A DNA stretch of 64,000 nucleotides from JAMLHN01 sp035708745. GTDB lineage: Bacteria; Chloroflexota; Chloroflexia; Thermomicrobiales; UBA6265. The stretch covers positions 10,899-74,898 of the forward strand of contig DASTFJ010000103.1 of assembly GCA_035708745.1 (NCBI GenBank). The letters are read 5' to 3'. The notes under the pieces were generated by a model. It was not told the origin of the DNA and searched no databases. It saw nothing but the letters and a program-made list of their open reading frames with translations. Made by a program: the position numbers and the translations under genes. This document shows positions 16,053 to 24,735 of this stretch, in pieces (positions within the stretch are counted from its first letter, which is position 1; each line of letters opens with the position of its first letter).

Positions 16053-17006
16053 GTGTCCAGTCTTGAGGCAAAAGTCCAGCCTGGCGTAGCGCAACCCGCG
16101 ATCGCGGTTCGGCGCTCTCGTCTGTCTCTGCGACACAAAGAAGCGCTGGCCGGCTATATCTTCATTTTGCCGGCGGTTCTGGGATTCATCCTCTGGACTG
16201 CCGGCCCAATGTTCTACTCGCTTTGGCTGAGCTTTCACTCCTGGAATTTGGTCCAGCCGCCCAAATGGGTGGGACTCGGCAATTTTCGGCAGATGTGGAA
16301 CGACCGTATCTTCTGGGCTTCGGTTCGGGCCACACTGACGTACGCGGCAATCAGCGTGCCGCTCTTTCAGTTGCTCAGCTTCAGCATGGCGTTGCTGCTC
16401 AACTCGAAGATTCCGGGAATCTCCTTTTTCCGGTCCGCCTTTTACTTGCCAGTGGTCATTCCGGTCGCGGCAGCGTCGTTCCTGTGGGGCTTCATCTTCA
16501 ATTCCGAGTTCGGCCTCCTCAACTACGTGCTCCGAAATCTTGGTTTCGACAAGATTCTCTGGTTCCAGCAGCCCAGATATGCAATGGCGGCCATGGTCAT
16601 CATGACGCTCTGGCTCTTCGGCGGGACGATGGTGATTTATCTGGCAGCGCTGCAGGGCGTACCCGAGCACCTCTACGAAGCAGCTTCGCTCGACGGAGCC
16701 AACGCCTTGCGCAGACTCGTCGTCGTCACGATCCCGATGATGTCCCCGGTGATCTTCTTCAACTTCGTGCTTGGTGTCATTGGGTCGCTCCAGATTTTCA
16801 CGCAGTCATACATCATCACCGATGGCGGTCCTCAAAACGCCACCCGCTTTTACTCGCTGATGATCTATGAGCGGGGATTTCGGGACTTCAAAATGGGCTA
16901 CGCCTCGGCGCTCGCCTGGGTGCTGTTCCTGTTCATTCTTCTGTTGTCGCTGCTGATTTTCCGGTCGCTCGGCAGGATGGTCTATTACGAAGAGGAAGGC
17001 ACCTGA
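16053..17006 (+). CDS. Sugar ABC transporter permease, MalF/UgpA type
   Basis: A 317-residue inner-membrane permease with six predicted hydrophobic segments starting at AGYIFILPAVLGFILW. It carries the EAA loop (EAASLDGANALRR), which contacts the ATPase subunit. GTG 16053 follows the binding-protein stop by 24 nt. It pairs with the next gene to form the transmembrane channel. The cognate ATPase is not nearby, so a shared MsmK/UgpC-type ATPase encoded elsewhere is likely. Confidence 0.93.
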   Translation: MSSLEAKVQPGVAQPAIAVRRSRLSLRHKEALAGYIFILPAVLGFILWTAGPMFYSLWLSFHSWNLVQPPKWVGLGNFRQMWNDRIFWASVRATLTYAAISVPLFQLLSFSMALLLNSKIPGISFFRSAFYLPVVIPVAAASFLWGFIFNSEFGLLNYVLRNLGFDKILWFQQPRYAMAAMVIMTLWLFGGTMVIYLAALQGVPEHLYEAASLDGANALRRLVVVTIPMMSPVIFFNFVLGVIGSLQIFTQSYIITDGGPQNATRFYSLMIYERGFRDFKMGYASALAWVLFLFILLLSLLIFRSLGRMVYYEEEGT

Positions 17007-17008
17007 GG

Positions 17009-17893
17009 ATGGCCATGTCGGTTCCGGGATCGTTGATCGTGCCCGCTGGAAGACTCCGGCGAAAGTTGGCGAACATTACCGAGCAGATTCTCACCGTATT
17101 CCTCCTGGTAGCGTTCACGATCATTCTGCTGACGCCGCTGGTGTGGATGGTAAGCACCGCGCTCAAGGGACAGGCGCAGATATTCACGTATCCACCGGAA
17201 TGGATTCCATCCCCCGCGCTCTGGTCGAACTTTCGCGAGGCCACGACCGCTTACCCCTTTGGCCGCTACGCGACCAATACCCTCATTATCGCCGGGCTCA
17301 ACATCGCTGGCGTGCTGCTAACTGCATCGATGGCCGCCTACGCCTTTGCCAGGCTGCGATTCCCCGGCCGTGATCTAATCTTCATCGTTCTCCTCAGTAC
17401 CTTGATGCTCCCTTTTACTGTTCTGATGATTCCGCGCTATATCCAGTTCCGAGAGCTGGGCTGGCTCGATTCCTGGAAGCCGCTGATCGTGCCGAACTGG
17501 TTCGGCGGAAGCGTCTTTTTCATTTTTCTGCTCCGGCAGTTCTTCCGAACGATTCCCCGGGATCTTTCCGACGCGGCCAAGCTGGACGGAGCTTCTGAGT
17601 TTCGAATCTACTGGCAAATTGTTTTGCCGCTCTCGAAACCCGCTCTAGCCGTGGTAGCCGTCTTCGTTTTCCTCGACACGTGGAATGATTTTCTGGCTCC
17701 GCTGATCTACATCACGTCGCCGGACAAGTACACGGTGTCGCTGGGACTCTCGCAATTCATGGGCAACTACACGACGCAATACGCCTACCTCATGGCAGCC
17801 TCGACCATGATGATCATTCCAACGATTGTGGTCTTCGTTCTCGCGCAACGGTATTTCGTACACGGGGTCGTATTGACGGGCGTCAAGGGGTGA
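17009..17893 (+). CDS. Sugar ABC transporter permease, MalG/UgpE type
   Basis: A 294-residue partner permease starting 2 nt after the preceding stop. Hydrophobic segments begin at ILTVFLLVAFTIILLTPLVW, and the EAA loop reads DAAKLDGASEFRIYW. The conserved LPLSKPALAVVAVF follows it, as in MalG relatives. It forms the heterodimeric channel with the MalF-type protein; substrate as for the operon. Confidence 0.93.
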   Translation: MAMSVPGSLIVPAGRLRRKLANITEQILTVFLLVAFTIILLTPLVWMVSTALKGQAQIFTYPPEWIPSPALWSNFREATTAYPFGRYATNTLIIAGLNIAGVLLTASMAAYAFARLRFPGRDLIFIVLLSTLMLPFTVLMIPRYIQFRELGWLDSWKPLIVPNWFGGSVFFIFLLRQFFRTIPRDLSDAAKLDGASEFRIYWQIVLPLSKPALAVVAVFVFLDTWNDFLAPLIYITSPDKYTVSLGLSQFMGNYTTQYAYLMAASTMMIIPTIVVFVLAQRYFVHGVVLTGVKG

Positions 17894-17988
17894 TCGGGGG
17901 TACGCCCCGTTTCTTCCCAACACCTCGAAGTGATGAGCTGCACGCGATTGAGCTGAGCTCGGCCAACGCGGAGCAATGAGGAGGAGCT

Positions 17989-19884
17989 ATGGCAACGGAG
18001 GTTCGCACCAAGGCGGTCATCGTCGATACAACCGCCAGCCCGAACGCGAGACTGCGGCCGGTGGCCGTCGGCGACGTGCGGCTCTCCGATCCGATCTGGG
18101 AGCCGCGCCGGCGGTTGACAACCGAACGGACGATCCCGGAGCAGCATGCATTGCTGGAGAGCAGTCAGCGGTTGGATAACTTTCGCCGCGCGGCGGGTAC
18201 GATGTCCGGCCCGTTCCATGGCCGCTACTTCAACGACACCGATGTCTACAAATGGCTGGAAGCGGCGTCCTGGGCGCTGGCCATGGAGCCCGATCCGGCG
18301 CTCGACACACTCGTCGACGAGGTGATCGAAATCGTCGGCGCGGCCCAGCTGCCGGACGGCTATCTTGACAATTTCTATACCGTCGATCAGCTCGACAAAC
18401 GCTGGACCAACCTGACGGTGACCCACGAGCTCTATTGCGCGGGGCATCTCTTCCAGGCAGGCGTGGCGCATCACCGAGCGACCGGCAAGACTTCGCTGCT
18501 CGACATCTGCTGCAAGTTTGCCGATCTGATCTGCGACACCTTCGGTCCGGAATCCGAGGGCAAGACGCCGGGCACCGACGGGCACGAGGAGGTCGAGCTG
18601 GCGCTGGTCGAGCTCGGCCGCGCGACCGGGAACCGGCGCTATATCCAGCAGGCGCTCTATTTCCTCGATGCGCGCGGGTACGGGTTGGTCGGTGGTGACG
18701 AATATCACCAGGATCATGTCCCATTCCGCGACGCCTCTGAGGTGGTTGGGCATGCGGTGCGGCAGGTATATCTCACCGCCGGTGCGGCCGATGTCTACGC
18801 GGAAGTTGGCGACGAATCGATCAAGGCCGCGCTCGACCGGCTCTGGGAGAGCATGACTCAGCGGCGCATCTATATCAGCAGCGGTATCGGCTCGCGCTGG
18901 GATGGAGAAGCCTTTGGGCGCGATCTGGAGCTGGGCAACGAGCGGGCGTACACCGAAAGCTGCGCGGCGATCGGCAGCGTAATGTGGAATTGGCGCATGC
19001 TGCTGATCACCGGTGACGCCAAATACGCCGATCTCATCGAATCGACCCTGCTGAACGCGATGCTTCCGGGCGTCTCTCTGAGTGGAGATTTGTACTTCTA
19101 TCAAAATCCACTGGCCGACGACGGGCATCACCGGCGCCAGCCGTGGTTCGACTGTGCCTGCTGCCCACCGAATATCGCCCGTACCCTGGCGCAGCTCAGC
19201 GGCTACTTCGCGACGACCTCGCCCGAGGGGATCTGGCTCCATCTTTACGCACAGTCGGATCTCGATTTGTCGCTCGAGGACGGCCGCTCGGTCAAGATCG
19301 CCCAGCGCACCGACTATCCCTGGAGCGGTCGCGTCACACTGAATGTCGATGGCAGCGGCGACTTTTCGCTCTTCCTGCGCATTCCCGGCTGGGTCGAAGG
19401 CGCCACGGTTCGTTTCGCCGGCACGCCGGTTGTTGGGGTAGAGGCTGGCCAATATCTCGAGATCCACCGCGACTGGAATCCAGGCGACACGGTGGAGCTC
19501 GATTTCCCGATGCCGGTGCGCACCATGGTTTCACACCCGAATCTCTTCGAGAACCAGGGTCGGGTCGCGGTCATGCGCGGGCCGCTGCTCTATTGCCTGG
19601 AACGGGCCGGCAACGACGAGCTCGATCCACGTGACGCGAAGCTAGCGGCCGCACCCGCATTTAGCACCGAGCACAAGAGTGATCTGCTGGGCGGGGTAAC
19701 TATCCTGCGAACCAAGGTCGTGGTCGAATCACCAGGACCGGAATGGGATCACGCGCTCTATCTCCCCACCGGCGAAACGTCTGATCGGGTTGCGGGTGGG
19801 ACGCGCACCGCTGAGCTCATTCCCTATTTCGCCTGGGCGAATCGCGAGGCCGGACCGATGCAGGTATGGCTCCGCACCGAATGA
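17989..19884 (+). CDS. GH127 family glycosidase, probable beta-L-arabinofuranosidase
   Basis: A 631-residue retaining glycosidase of the DUF1680/GH127 family. The catalytic set characterised in Bifidobacterium HypBA1 is visible by motif and spacing. E307 (DGEAFG) is the acid/base. E323 and C325 (YTESC) and C391-C392 (DCACCPPN) are the zinc ligands and the nucleophilic cysteine. Spacing between the two glutamates (16) equals that in HypBA1. There is no signal peptide, so it acts in the cytoplasm on imported arabinosides. ATG 17989 has GAGGAG just upstream. It is co-directional with the importer, 95 nt downstream, and very likely part of the same regulon. Confidence 0.92.
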   Translation: MATEVRTKAVIVDTTASPNARLRPVAVGDVRLSDPIWEPRRRLTTERTIPEQHALLESSQRLDNFRRAAGTMSGPFHGRYFNDTDVYKWLEAASWALAMEPDPALDTLVDEVIEIVGAAQLPDGYLDNFYTVDQLDKRWTNLTVTHELYCAGHLFQAGVAHHRATGKTSLLDICCKFADLICDTFGPESEGKTPGTDGHEEVELALVELGRATGNRRYIQQALYFLDARGYGLVGGDEYHQDHVPFRDASEVVGHAVRQVYLTAGAADVYAEVGDESIKAALDRLWESMTQRRIYISSGIGSRWDGEAFGRDLELGNERAYTESCAAIGSVMWNWRMLLITGDAKYADLIESTLLNAMLPGVSLSGDLYFYQNPLADDGHHRRQPWFDCACCPPNIARTLAQLSGYFATTSPEGIWLHLYAQSDLDLSLEDGRSVKIAQRTDYPWSGRVTLNVDGSGDFSLFLRIPGWVEGATVRFAGTPVVGVEAGQYLEIHRDWNPGDTVELDFPMPVRTMVSHPNLFENQGRVAVMRGPLLYCLERAGNDELDPRDAKLAAAPAFSTEHKSDLLGGVTILRTKVVVESPGPEWDHALYLPTGETSDRVAGGTRTAELIPYFAWANREAGPMQVWLRTE

Positions 19885-19914
19885 GCCATCCGCTGCTATT
19901 GTGATGCGGTGTGA

Positions 19915-19950
19915 ATCCTGAGCGGTCCGGTATACCGGACCGCTCAGGAT
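19915..19950. repeat. Perfect 36-bp palindrome between GH127 and aldo/keto reductase genes
   Basis: Bases 19915-19932 are the exact reverse complement of 19933-19950 with no spacer; the centre reads CCGGTATACCGG. As RNA it would fold into a very stable stem. No T-run follows on either strand, so it is not a classical terminator. It could be a terminator-like processing stem, a protein-binding site or a transposition scar. Confidence 0.85.
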
Positions 19951-19982
19951 GTAACCCGGTGCATGGGAGCAGAGGCGGGCAG

Positions 19983-20951
19983 ATGCGATACGGACAGATC
20001 ACCGGCGTCGACAAGCCGGTAGCGCGAATCGTCCAGGGCACCACGGTACTCGATCCGGGCGACCGGGCCGCTTCGTTTGCGTTGCTCGACGGCGTCTTCG
20101 CCAGCGGCGCCACCACCTTCGACACGGCGCAGAGCTATCTGGCGGGCGATGCCGAACGGTTGCTGGGCCGCTGGATGGCTGAACGGGGTAACCGCGATCA
20201 GGTCGTCGTCATCACCAAGGGATGCCACCACACCGAGGACCGGGGAAGGGTCACCCCGTACGATCTGACCGCCGATCTGCACGATTCGCTCGCCCGATTG
20301 AAAACCGAACGAATCGATCTGTATTTTTTGCACCGCGACGATCCGTCGGTTCCGGTGGAGGAGTTGATCGGCGCGCTCAACGCCCATATCGACGCCGGCA
20401 AGATCGCGGCCATCGGCGCGTCCAACTGGTCGATCGAACGCATTCAGGCGGCCAATCAGTATGCCCGCGAGCATGGGATGCAACCCTTCGTCGCCAGCAG
20501 CCCGAACTACAGCCTGGCTGTGCAGCAGGAGGAACCGTGGCCGAATACCATTTCCATTAGCGGACCCGATGCCGCTAATGCGCGCGCCTGGTATCGCACG
20601 ACCCGCATGCCGATTTTCGCCTGGTCCAGCCTGGCGCACGGCTTCCTCTCCGGGCATTTCCGTAGTGACCGGCGGGACGAGCCAGGAACCGATTTCGAGC
20701 GGAGCGTGTTGCGCACGTACGGCTCCAACGAGAACTTCGAGCGGCTGCGACGTGCTGAGATCCTTGCGGCCGAAAAGGACGTCACGGTTCCTCAGATCGC
20801 GCTGGCTTTCATCCTCGAGCAACCGCTCGATGTCTATGCTGTGGTCGCCAGCTGCACCCCGGACGAATACGCGGCCGACGCCGCGGCGCTCGAGCTTTCC
20901 CTCACTCGCGCCGAGCTCGATTGGCTCGATTTGTTCGCGAACGAACGCTGA
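19983..20951 (+). CDS. Aldo/keto reductase
   Basis: A 322-residue NADPH-dependent oxidoreductase of the AKR TIM-barrel fold, reducing aldehydes or ketones (sugars among possible substrates). The catalytic tetrad can be seen: Asp and Tyr in TFDTAQSY, Lys in VVVITKGCHH and His in LYFLHRDD. The C-terminal cofactor segment (SWSIERIQAAN, NYSLAVQQEE) is typical. ATG 19983 is preceded by GAGGCGGG. It follows the GH127 gene on the same strand after the 36-bp palindrome and may reduce the released sugar, but that is inference. Confidence 0.88.
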   Translation: MRYGQITGVDKPVARIVQGTTVLDPGDRAASFALLDGVFASGATTFDTAQSYLAGDAERLLGRWMAERGNRDQVVVITKGCHHTEDRGRVTPYDLTADLHDSLARLKTERIDLYFLHRDDPSVPVEELIGALNAHIDAGKIAAIGASNWSIERIQAANQYAREHGMQPFVASSPNYSLAVQQEEPWPNTISISGPDAANARAWYRTTRMPIFAWSSLAHGFLSGHFRSDRRDEPGTDFERSVLRTYGSNENFERLRRAEILAAEKDVTVPQIALAFILEQPLDVYAVVASCTPDEYAADAAALELSLTRAELDWLDLFANER

Positions 20952-21018
20952 TTTCGGGCAAATTGATTCGCCTGAGCCCCAGGCAGAGGTTGCTTCGGAA
21001 AGATGCTCGCGAGGCAAC

Positions 21019-21050
21019 GAGAGGTTCCTCCACTTCGCTCTGAATGACGA
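21019..21050 (-). repeat. Dispersed repeat copy upstream of the ABC-F gene
   Basis: Minus-strand reading is GTCATTCAGAGCGAAGTGGA followed by GGAACCTCTC, a member of the family at 3784-3866 and 6753-6891. The rest of 20952-21309 contains no gene except the possible leader signal listed separately. Confidence 0.65.
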
Positions 21051-21100
21051 AAAGGATTTGACGAACCCCCGGCGTATCTGACACCATTGCTACAGGTTTC

Positions 21101-21126
21101 GCAGGAGGTCTCCGTTGACGGATTAG
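21101..21126 (+). promoter_or_regulatory. Possible leader ribosome-binding site and minimal ORF upstream of the ABC-F gene
   Basis: GCAGGAGGTCTCCG is followed by TTG ACG GAT TAG, that is, a strong Shine-Dalgarno sequence with a three-codon reading frame about 190 nt ahead of the ABC-F start. Antibiotic-resistance ABC-F genes often have ribosome-stalling leaders, so this is worth noting. It may equally be chance. Confidence 0.25.
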
Positions 21127-21309
21127 TTCACACATCAGCCGTTCTTCCCATCCGTTTTTCGCGGACTCGGGTCGATGCCTGATGGTGAGCTGTCTCTGTT
21201 GTGGAGTCTGCCAGCCAAAATCTCCCCTTTCACGGGATCCTTTTCGCGCTTCCACTCCACCTGACCAGTCCATCGACCGTCGACGCGTTTCCGCTCCAGG
21301 AAACCGTTT

Positions 21310-22995
21310 GTGCTTTCGGTCAATTCCCTTTCGTACGATATCGACCGTCTTCCGATTCTGGAGGACGTCAGCTTTTCCATTCCGACCGGCGAAAAAGTCG
21401 GGTTGGTCGGCGCCAATGGCTCCGGCAAATCGACGCTGCTGAAGCTGATCGCGGGCGAGCTGCGTCCGGGCCGGGGCTCGGTCCAGCTGCTGGGTGGGGG
21501 ATCGATCGGTTATCTCCCGCAAATTCCCAAAATCGACGGCGCGGCGACCGTTTTCGAGATGCTCGGTCGTGGCGCGCGCGACTGGTCGACGGCGCGCGAG
21601 GCAATAGAGCTGGCATTGGCCGAGCTCTCTACCGAAACCGACCCATCCGACGAGATGATGGATCGATACGCGGCTGCGCTCGAGGCATTCGAGGCTGCTG
21701 GCGGCTGGGCGGTCGAGGCGCGTATCGAGGCAATCCGTGAGGGGCTGGGGTTGGCGTCGATTCCGCCAGACCGGCCGTTCGTGCAGCTCAGCGGCGGCCA
21801 GAAGACCCGGGTGATGCTCGGCACATTGTTGATCAGCGAGCCGGTGTTGATCCTGCTGGACGAGCCCACGAACTACCTCGACCTACCTGCGCTGGAATGG
21901 CTCGAATCGTTCGTACTGCGCTCGCCGCTTTCGATGCTGGTGGTGTCGCACGACCGGCGCTTTCTGGACGATACGGTCACTCGCATCCTGGAAATCGACC
22001 CACGCACGCACAAGCTGCATTCGTTTCCCGGAAACTACTCGTTCTACGCGCAGGAACGAGCGCGGGAGCGACGGCAGCACGAAGCGGCGTTTCAGGACCA
22101 GCAGGACGCCATCGAGAAAACTGAAGCGGCGATTCGCAAGCTCGATCAGGCGGCCTCCGGTATCGAGCAGGAGACGATCCATTTTCACTACCGCAAGGTG
22201 GCGAAGGGGATCGCACGACGTGCGACCGTGCAGAAGAACCGCCTGGAGCGCGATCTGGCGAGCGAAGACCATCTGGAACGACCCGAGGCGGACAAGCCGA
22301 TCTATCTGGAGGGGATCGTCGGTGCGGCGCTCAGCGACCGGCGAACGTTGCTGTCGACCGAGGACGTTTCGGTGGCGCCGGGGACCGTTCCGGTGTTGGA
22401 GCATGTCGAGCTCCTAATTCGCGGTGGTGACCGAATTGCCATCATCGGGGAAAACGGAACCGGCAAGACCTCATTGTTGCGCACGCTGCTCGGCGAGCTG
22501 GAACCCGCGGCCGGCCGGGTCTACCGAGCGCCATCGATGCGGATCGGCTATTTGAATCAGGAGCTACTGCAATCGGGTAGTGCGGTCGATGCGACGGTGC
22601 TCGAATCGGTCCTGGAGATCGATGGCCGCAACGAAACCGGCGCCCGTAATCTGCTGGCGCAATTCCATTTCGCCGGCGACGAGGTATTCAAGCTGTTGCG
22701 GGATTTGAGCGCGGGCGAGCGGATTCGGCTCGAATTGGCGCGCATGGCTGCTGATGGGGCGAATTTACTGGTGCTCGACGAGCCCACCAGCCATCTCGAT
22801 CTGCCGGCCATCGAGCAGCTCGAATCGGCGCTGCAGCGCTATCCCGGTGCGATCGTAGCCGTTTCCCACGATCGGGCATTTCTGGAGCGAGTCGGTTTCG
22901 AGCAGATCTACGAAACGGTCGATGGTTCGATACGGATCGCGTCGCGGCTGCAAACGACGGTCGCCGGGGGGCCTGCTATCGTCGTAGAAAGCTGA
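21310..22995 (+). CDS. ABC-F family ATPase (ribosome-associated)
   Basis: A 561-residue protein with two ABC domains and no membrane segments. Domain 1 has Walker A GANGSGKST, signature LSGGQKTR and Walker B ILLDEPTNYLD. Domain 2 has GENGTGKTS, LSAGERIRLEL and LVLDEPTSHLD. Between them is a charged helical linker of the ABC-F type (about residues 245-320). ABC-F proteins act on the ribosome as translation factors or protect it from antibiotics. Which applies is not decided by sequence. GTG 21310 starts directly at the first ABC strand (LSVNSLSYDID). It is a single-gene unit on the plus strand. Confidence 0.92.
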   Translation: MLSVNSLSYDIDRLPILEDVSFSIPTGEKVGLVGANGSGKSTLLKLIAGELRPGRGSVQLLGGGSIGYLPQIPKIDGAATVFEMLGRGARDWSTAREAIELALAELSTETDPSDEMMDRYAAALEAFEAAGGWAVEARIEAIREGLGLASIPPDRPFVQLSGGQKTRVMLGTLLISEPVLILLDEPTNYLDLPALEWLESFVLRSPLSMLVVSHDRRFLDDTVTRILEIDPRTHKLHSFPGNYSFYAQERARERRQHEAAFQDQQDAIEKTEAAIRKLDQAASGIEQETIHFHYRKVAKGIARRATVQKNRLERDLASEDHLERPEADKPIYLEGIVGAALSDRRTLLSTEDVSVAPGTVPVLEHVELLIRGGDRIAIIGENGTGKTSLLRTLLGELEPAAGRVYRAPSMRIGYLNQELLQSGSAVDATVLESVLEIDGRNETGARNLLAQFHFAGDEVFKLLRDLSAGERIRLELARMAADGANLLVLDEPTSHLDLPAIEQLESALQRYPGAIVAVSHDRAFLERVGFEQIYETVDGSIRIASRLQTTVAGGPAIVVES

Positions 22996-23187
22996 TCGCC
23001 TAAATTGTCGTCTCGTCGGTAACGCTGGGGGTTCGGTTCATTTCTCCGTCATTCCGTTCCGCGCCGGACACCTAGAGACAGGATAAAGCCGAGCGAATCG
23101 GACAATTCTGTGTAAAACGGGCAAGAAGCGTCTGCGACGATGTCGCACGTATGGAAATCTGAACCGCACCCTAACGCTGGGAGTGCC

Positions 23188-23216
23188 TTGACAGGGCATC
23201 GAACTATCGCTAAATT
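23188..23216 (+). promoter_or_regulatory. Sigma-70-type promoter for metX-metY
   Basis: TTGACA (23188-23193), a 17-nt spacer and TAAATT (23211-23216) lie about 25 nt before the SAM riboswitch. The preceding stretch from 22996 shows no gene or other feature. Confidence 0.82.
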
Positions 23217-23240
23217 CTGAGTCAACAACTGAATAGCAAT

Positions 23241-23346
23241 CCTTATCAGGAGAGGTGGAGGGATACGGCCCTGTGAAGCCCGGCAGCCTGCCATGCGATG
23301 AGCGCGGCAAGGTGCCAATTCCGGCGAGGTAACTCGCAAGATAAGG
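23241..23346 (+). promoter_or_regulatory. SAM-I (S-box) riboswitch upstream of metX
   Basis: The P1 stem CCTTATC pairs with GATAAGG at the two ends. Between them are the S-box core sequences CAGGAGAGGTGGAGGGA, TGAAGCCCGGCAGCC, GCGGCAAGGTGCCAATTCC and the closing GGTAACTCGC. S-adenosylmethionine binding would favour the terminator that follows and shut off methionine synthesis. Confidence 0.95.
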
Positions 23347-23373
23347 GAATGCTGCTTTTGCGCACCCCTTGTC

Positions 23374-23393
23374 ACCCCTGGCAGGGGTTTTTT
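23374..23393 (+). terminator. SAM riboswitch expression-platform terminator
   Basis: ACCCCT and AGGGGT pair around a GGC loop, followed by a run of T. It lies 27 nt after the riboswitch and about 45 nt before the metX start, the standard arrangement for transcriptional SAM-I control. Confidence 0.85.
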
Positions 23394-23439
23394 GTTGATC
23401 CAAATCGCGGTGAGCTCGCCGCTTCGACAGGTTCGACGC

Positions 23440-24666
23440 GTGAAGCAGAAATACGACGGATCTCTTTACATTCCAATTCAGGCGCCAGCGCTCGACGCGC
23501 ATGCGGAGCGTGGTTCGCATCTGCATTTGCTGCCGCCACCGGGTTCGCAACCCGTGCTCACGGATGGCGAGCTGCAGTGGTTCACGACTGGGCCGATGGA
23601 ACTCGAGCTCGGTGGATCGCTGCCCGGCGCAACCGTGGCGTACCGGACCTGGGGAACCCTCAACGAGGCGCGTGACAACGTCGTGCTGGTGCTCCACGCG
23701 CTCACCGGAGATAGTCAGGCGGGTGGCGACGGCGGTTGGTGGACGCCGTTGATCGGCCCGGGCAGGGCGATCGACACCAATCGCGGCTTCGTCATCTGCA
23801 CGAATATCCTGGGCGGGTGTCAGGGCACGACCGGACCCGCATCCCTCGATCCACTCACTGGCCGCCCCTATGCGATGCGTTTTCCGCTGATCACCATCGG
23901 TGACATGGTCGCGCTGCAGCGGCGGCTGATCGAATCGCTCGGCATCACCGGATTGATTGCCATCGGCGGGTCGATCGGCGGCGCGCAGGCGCTGGAATGG
24001 GCCACCCGTCACAGCCATCTGGTGCGGGCATCGGTGCCGGTGGCGGTCACGGCGGAGCTCGGTCCGCAGGCGGTGGCACTCAACGAGGCGGGTCGCCGCG
24101 CGATCATGGCCGACCCAGACTGGCGCGGCGGCGAATACGCCAGCGATGGGGTCTTTCCGGCCGATGGGCTGGCGATCGCCCGCATGATCGCCATGACGCA
24201 ATTCCATTCGAACGAAAGCATGGACGCCCGGTTCGGCCGCAAGCCGGCCACGCGGCCAAGTCTCTATCCGTCCTTCGGCGGCACCTTCGATGTCGAGGGG
24301 TATATCCATTATCACGGTGCGGCGCTGGTGCGGCGCTTCGATGCGAACAGCCATCTCTATCTGACCCGCGCGATGGATCTCTACGATCTCTACCGCGACG
24401 GCGGCGAACGCTGGCTCGACCGGATCGATGCCCCGATGCTGCTGCTCGGCATTCGCAGTGACTGGCTCTATCCCGCCGCGGGGGTGCGGGAGCTGCGCGA
24501 TCAAGTGACGGCCGCGGGCAAGCAAGTCGACTACTACGAGCTCGATTCGCCCGATGGGCATGACGCTTTTCTCAAGGAATGGGAGATGCTGACCGAATCG
24601 ATCGGGCCATTCATCGGCGCGTCGCTCGACGAGCTCGAGATGGCGCCGTCTCACGCGGTGCGTTGA
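23440..24666 (+). CDS. metX: Homoserine O-acetyltransferase
   Basis: Acylates homoserine with acetyl-CoA (some family members use succinyl-CoA) for methionine synthesis. The 408-residue alpha/beta-hydrolase has the oxyanion region LHALTGDSQAGG, NILGGCQGTTGPAS, the nucleophile elbow GGSIGGAQALEW, and the aspartate/histidine end LLLGIRSDWLYP and DSPDGHDAFL. Starts at GTG 23440; a TTG at 23392 would lie in the terminator. About 30 residues precede the usual GPMELELG start, longer than average. It is behind a SAM-I riboswitch and 69 nt ahead of metY. Confidence 0.93.
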   Translation: MKQKYDGSLYIPIQAPALDAHAERGSHLHLLPPPGSQPVLTDGELQWFTTGPMELELGGSLPGATVAYRTWGTLNEARDNVVLVLHALTGDSQAGGDGGWWTPLIGPGRAIDTNRGFVICTNILGGCQGTTGPASLDPLTGRPYAMRFPLITIGDMVALQRRLIESLGITGLIAIGGSIGGAQALEWATRHSHLVRASVPVAVTAELGPQAVALNEAGRRAIMADPDWRGGEYASDGVFPADGLAIARMIAMTQFHSNESMDARFGRKPATRPSLYPSFGGTFDVEGYIHYHGAALVRRFDANSHLYLTRAMDLYDLYRDGGERWLDRIDAPMLLLGIRSDWLYPAAGVRELRDQVTAAGKQVDYYELDSPDGHDAFLKEWEMLTESIGPFIGASLDELEMAPSHAVR

Positions 24667-24735
24667 GGTTGAGTTGTTTCTCCAATTTGGATTCGTTTCG
24701 GGCGAACGACGCCCGGTTGGCTACAGGAGACAGGA

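Noticed and set aside
17785..19467. 560-residue minus-strand open frame opposite the GH127 gene
   Set aside because: GC-rich antisense frame; the plus strand carries the catalytic residues of GH127.
21182..21442. 86-residue cysteine-rich frame ahead of and into the ABC-F gene
   Set aside because: Overlaps the ABC-F N-terminus in another frame, lacks a ribosome-binding site and has no known motif.
23038..24654. 538-residue minus-strand open frame opposite metX
   Set aside because: Shadow of metX and of the SAM riboswitch; no family features.
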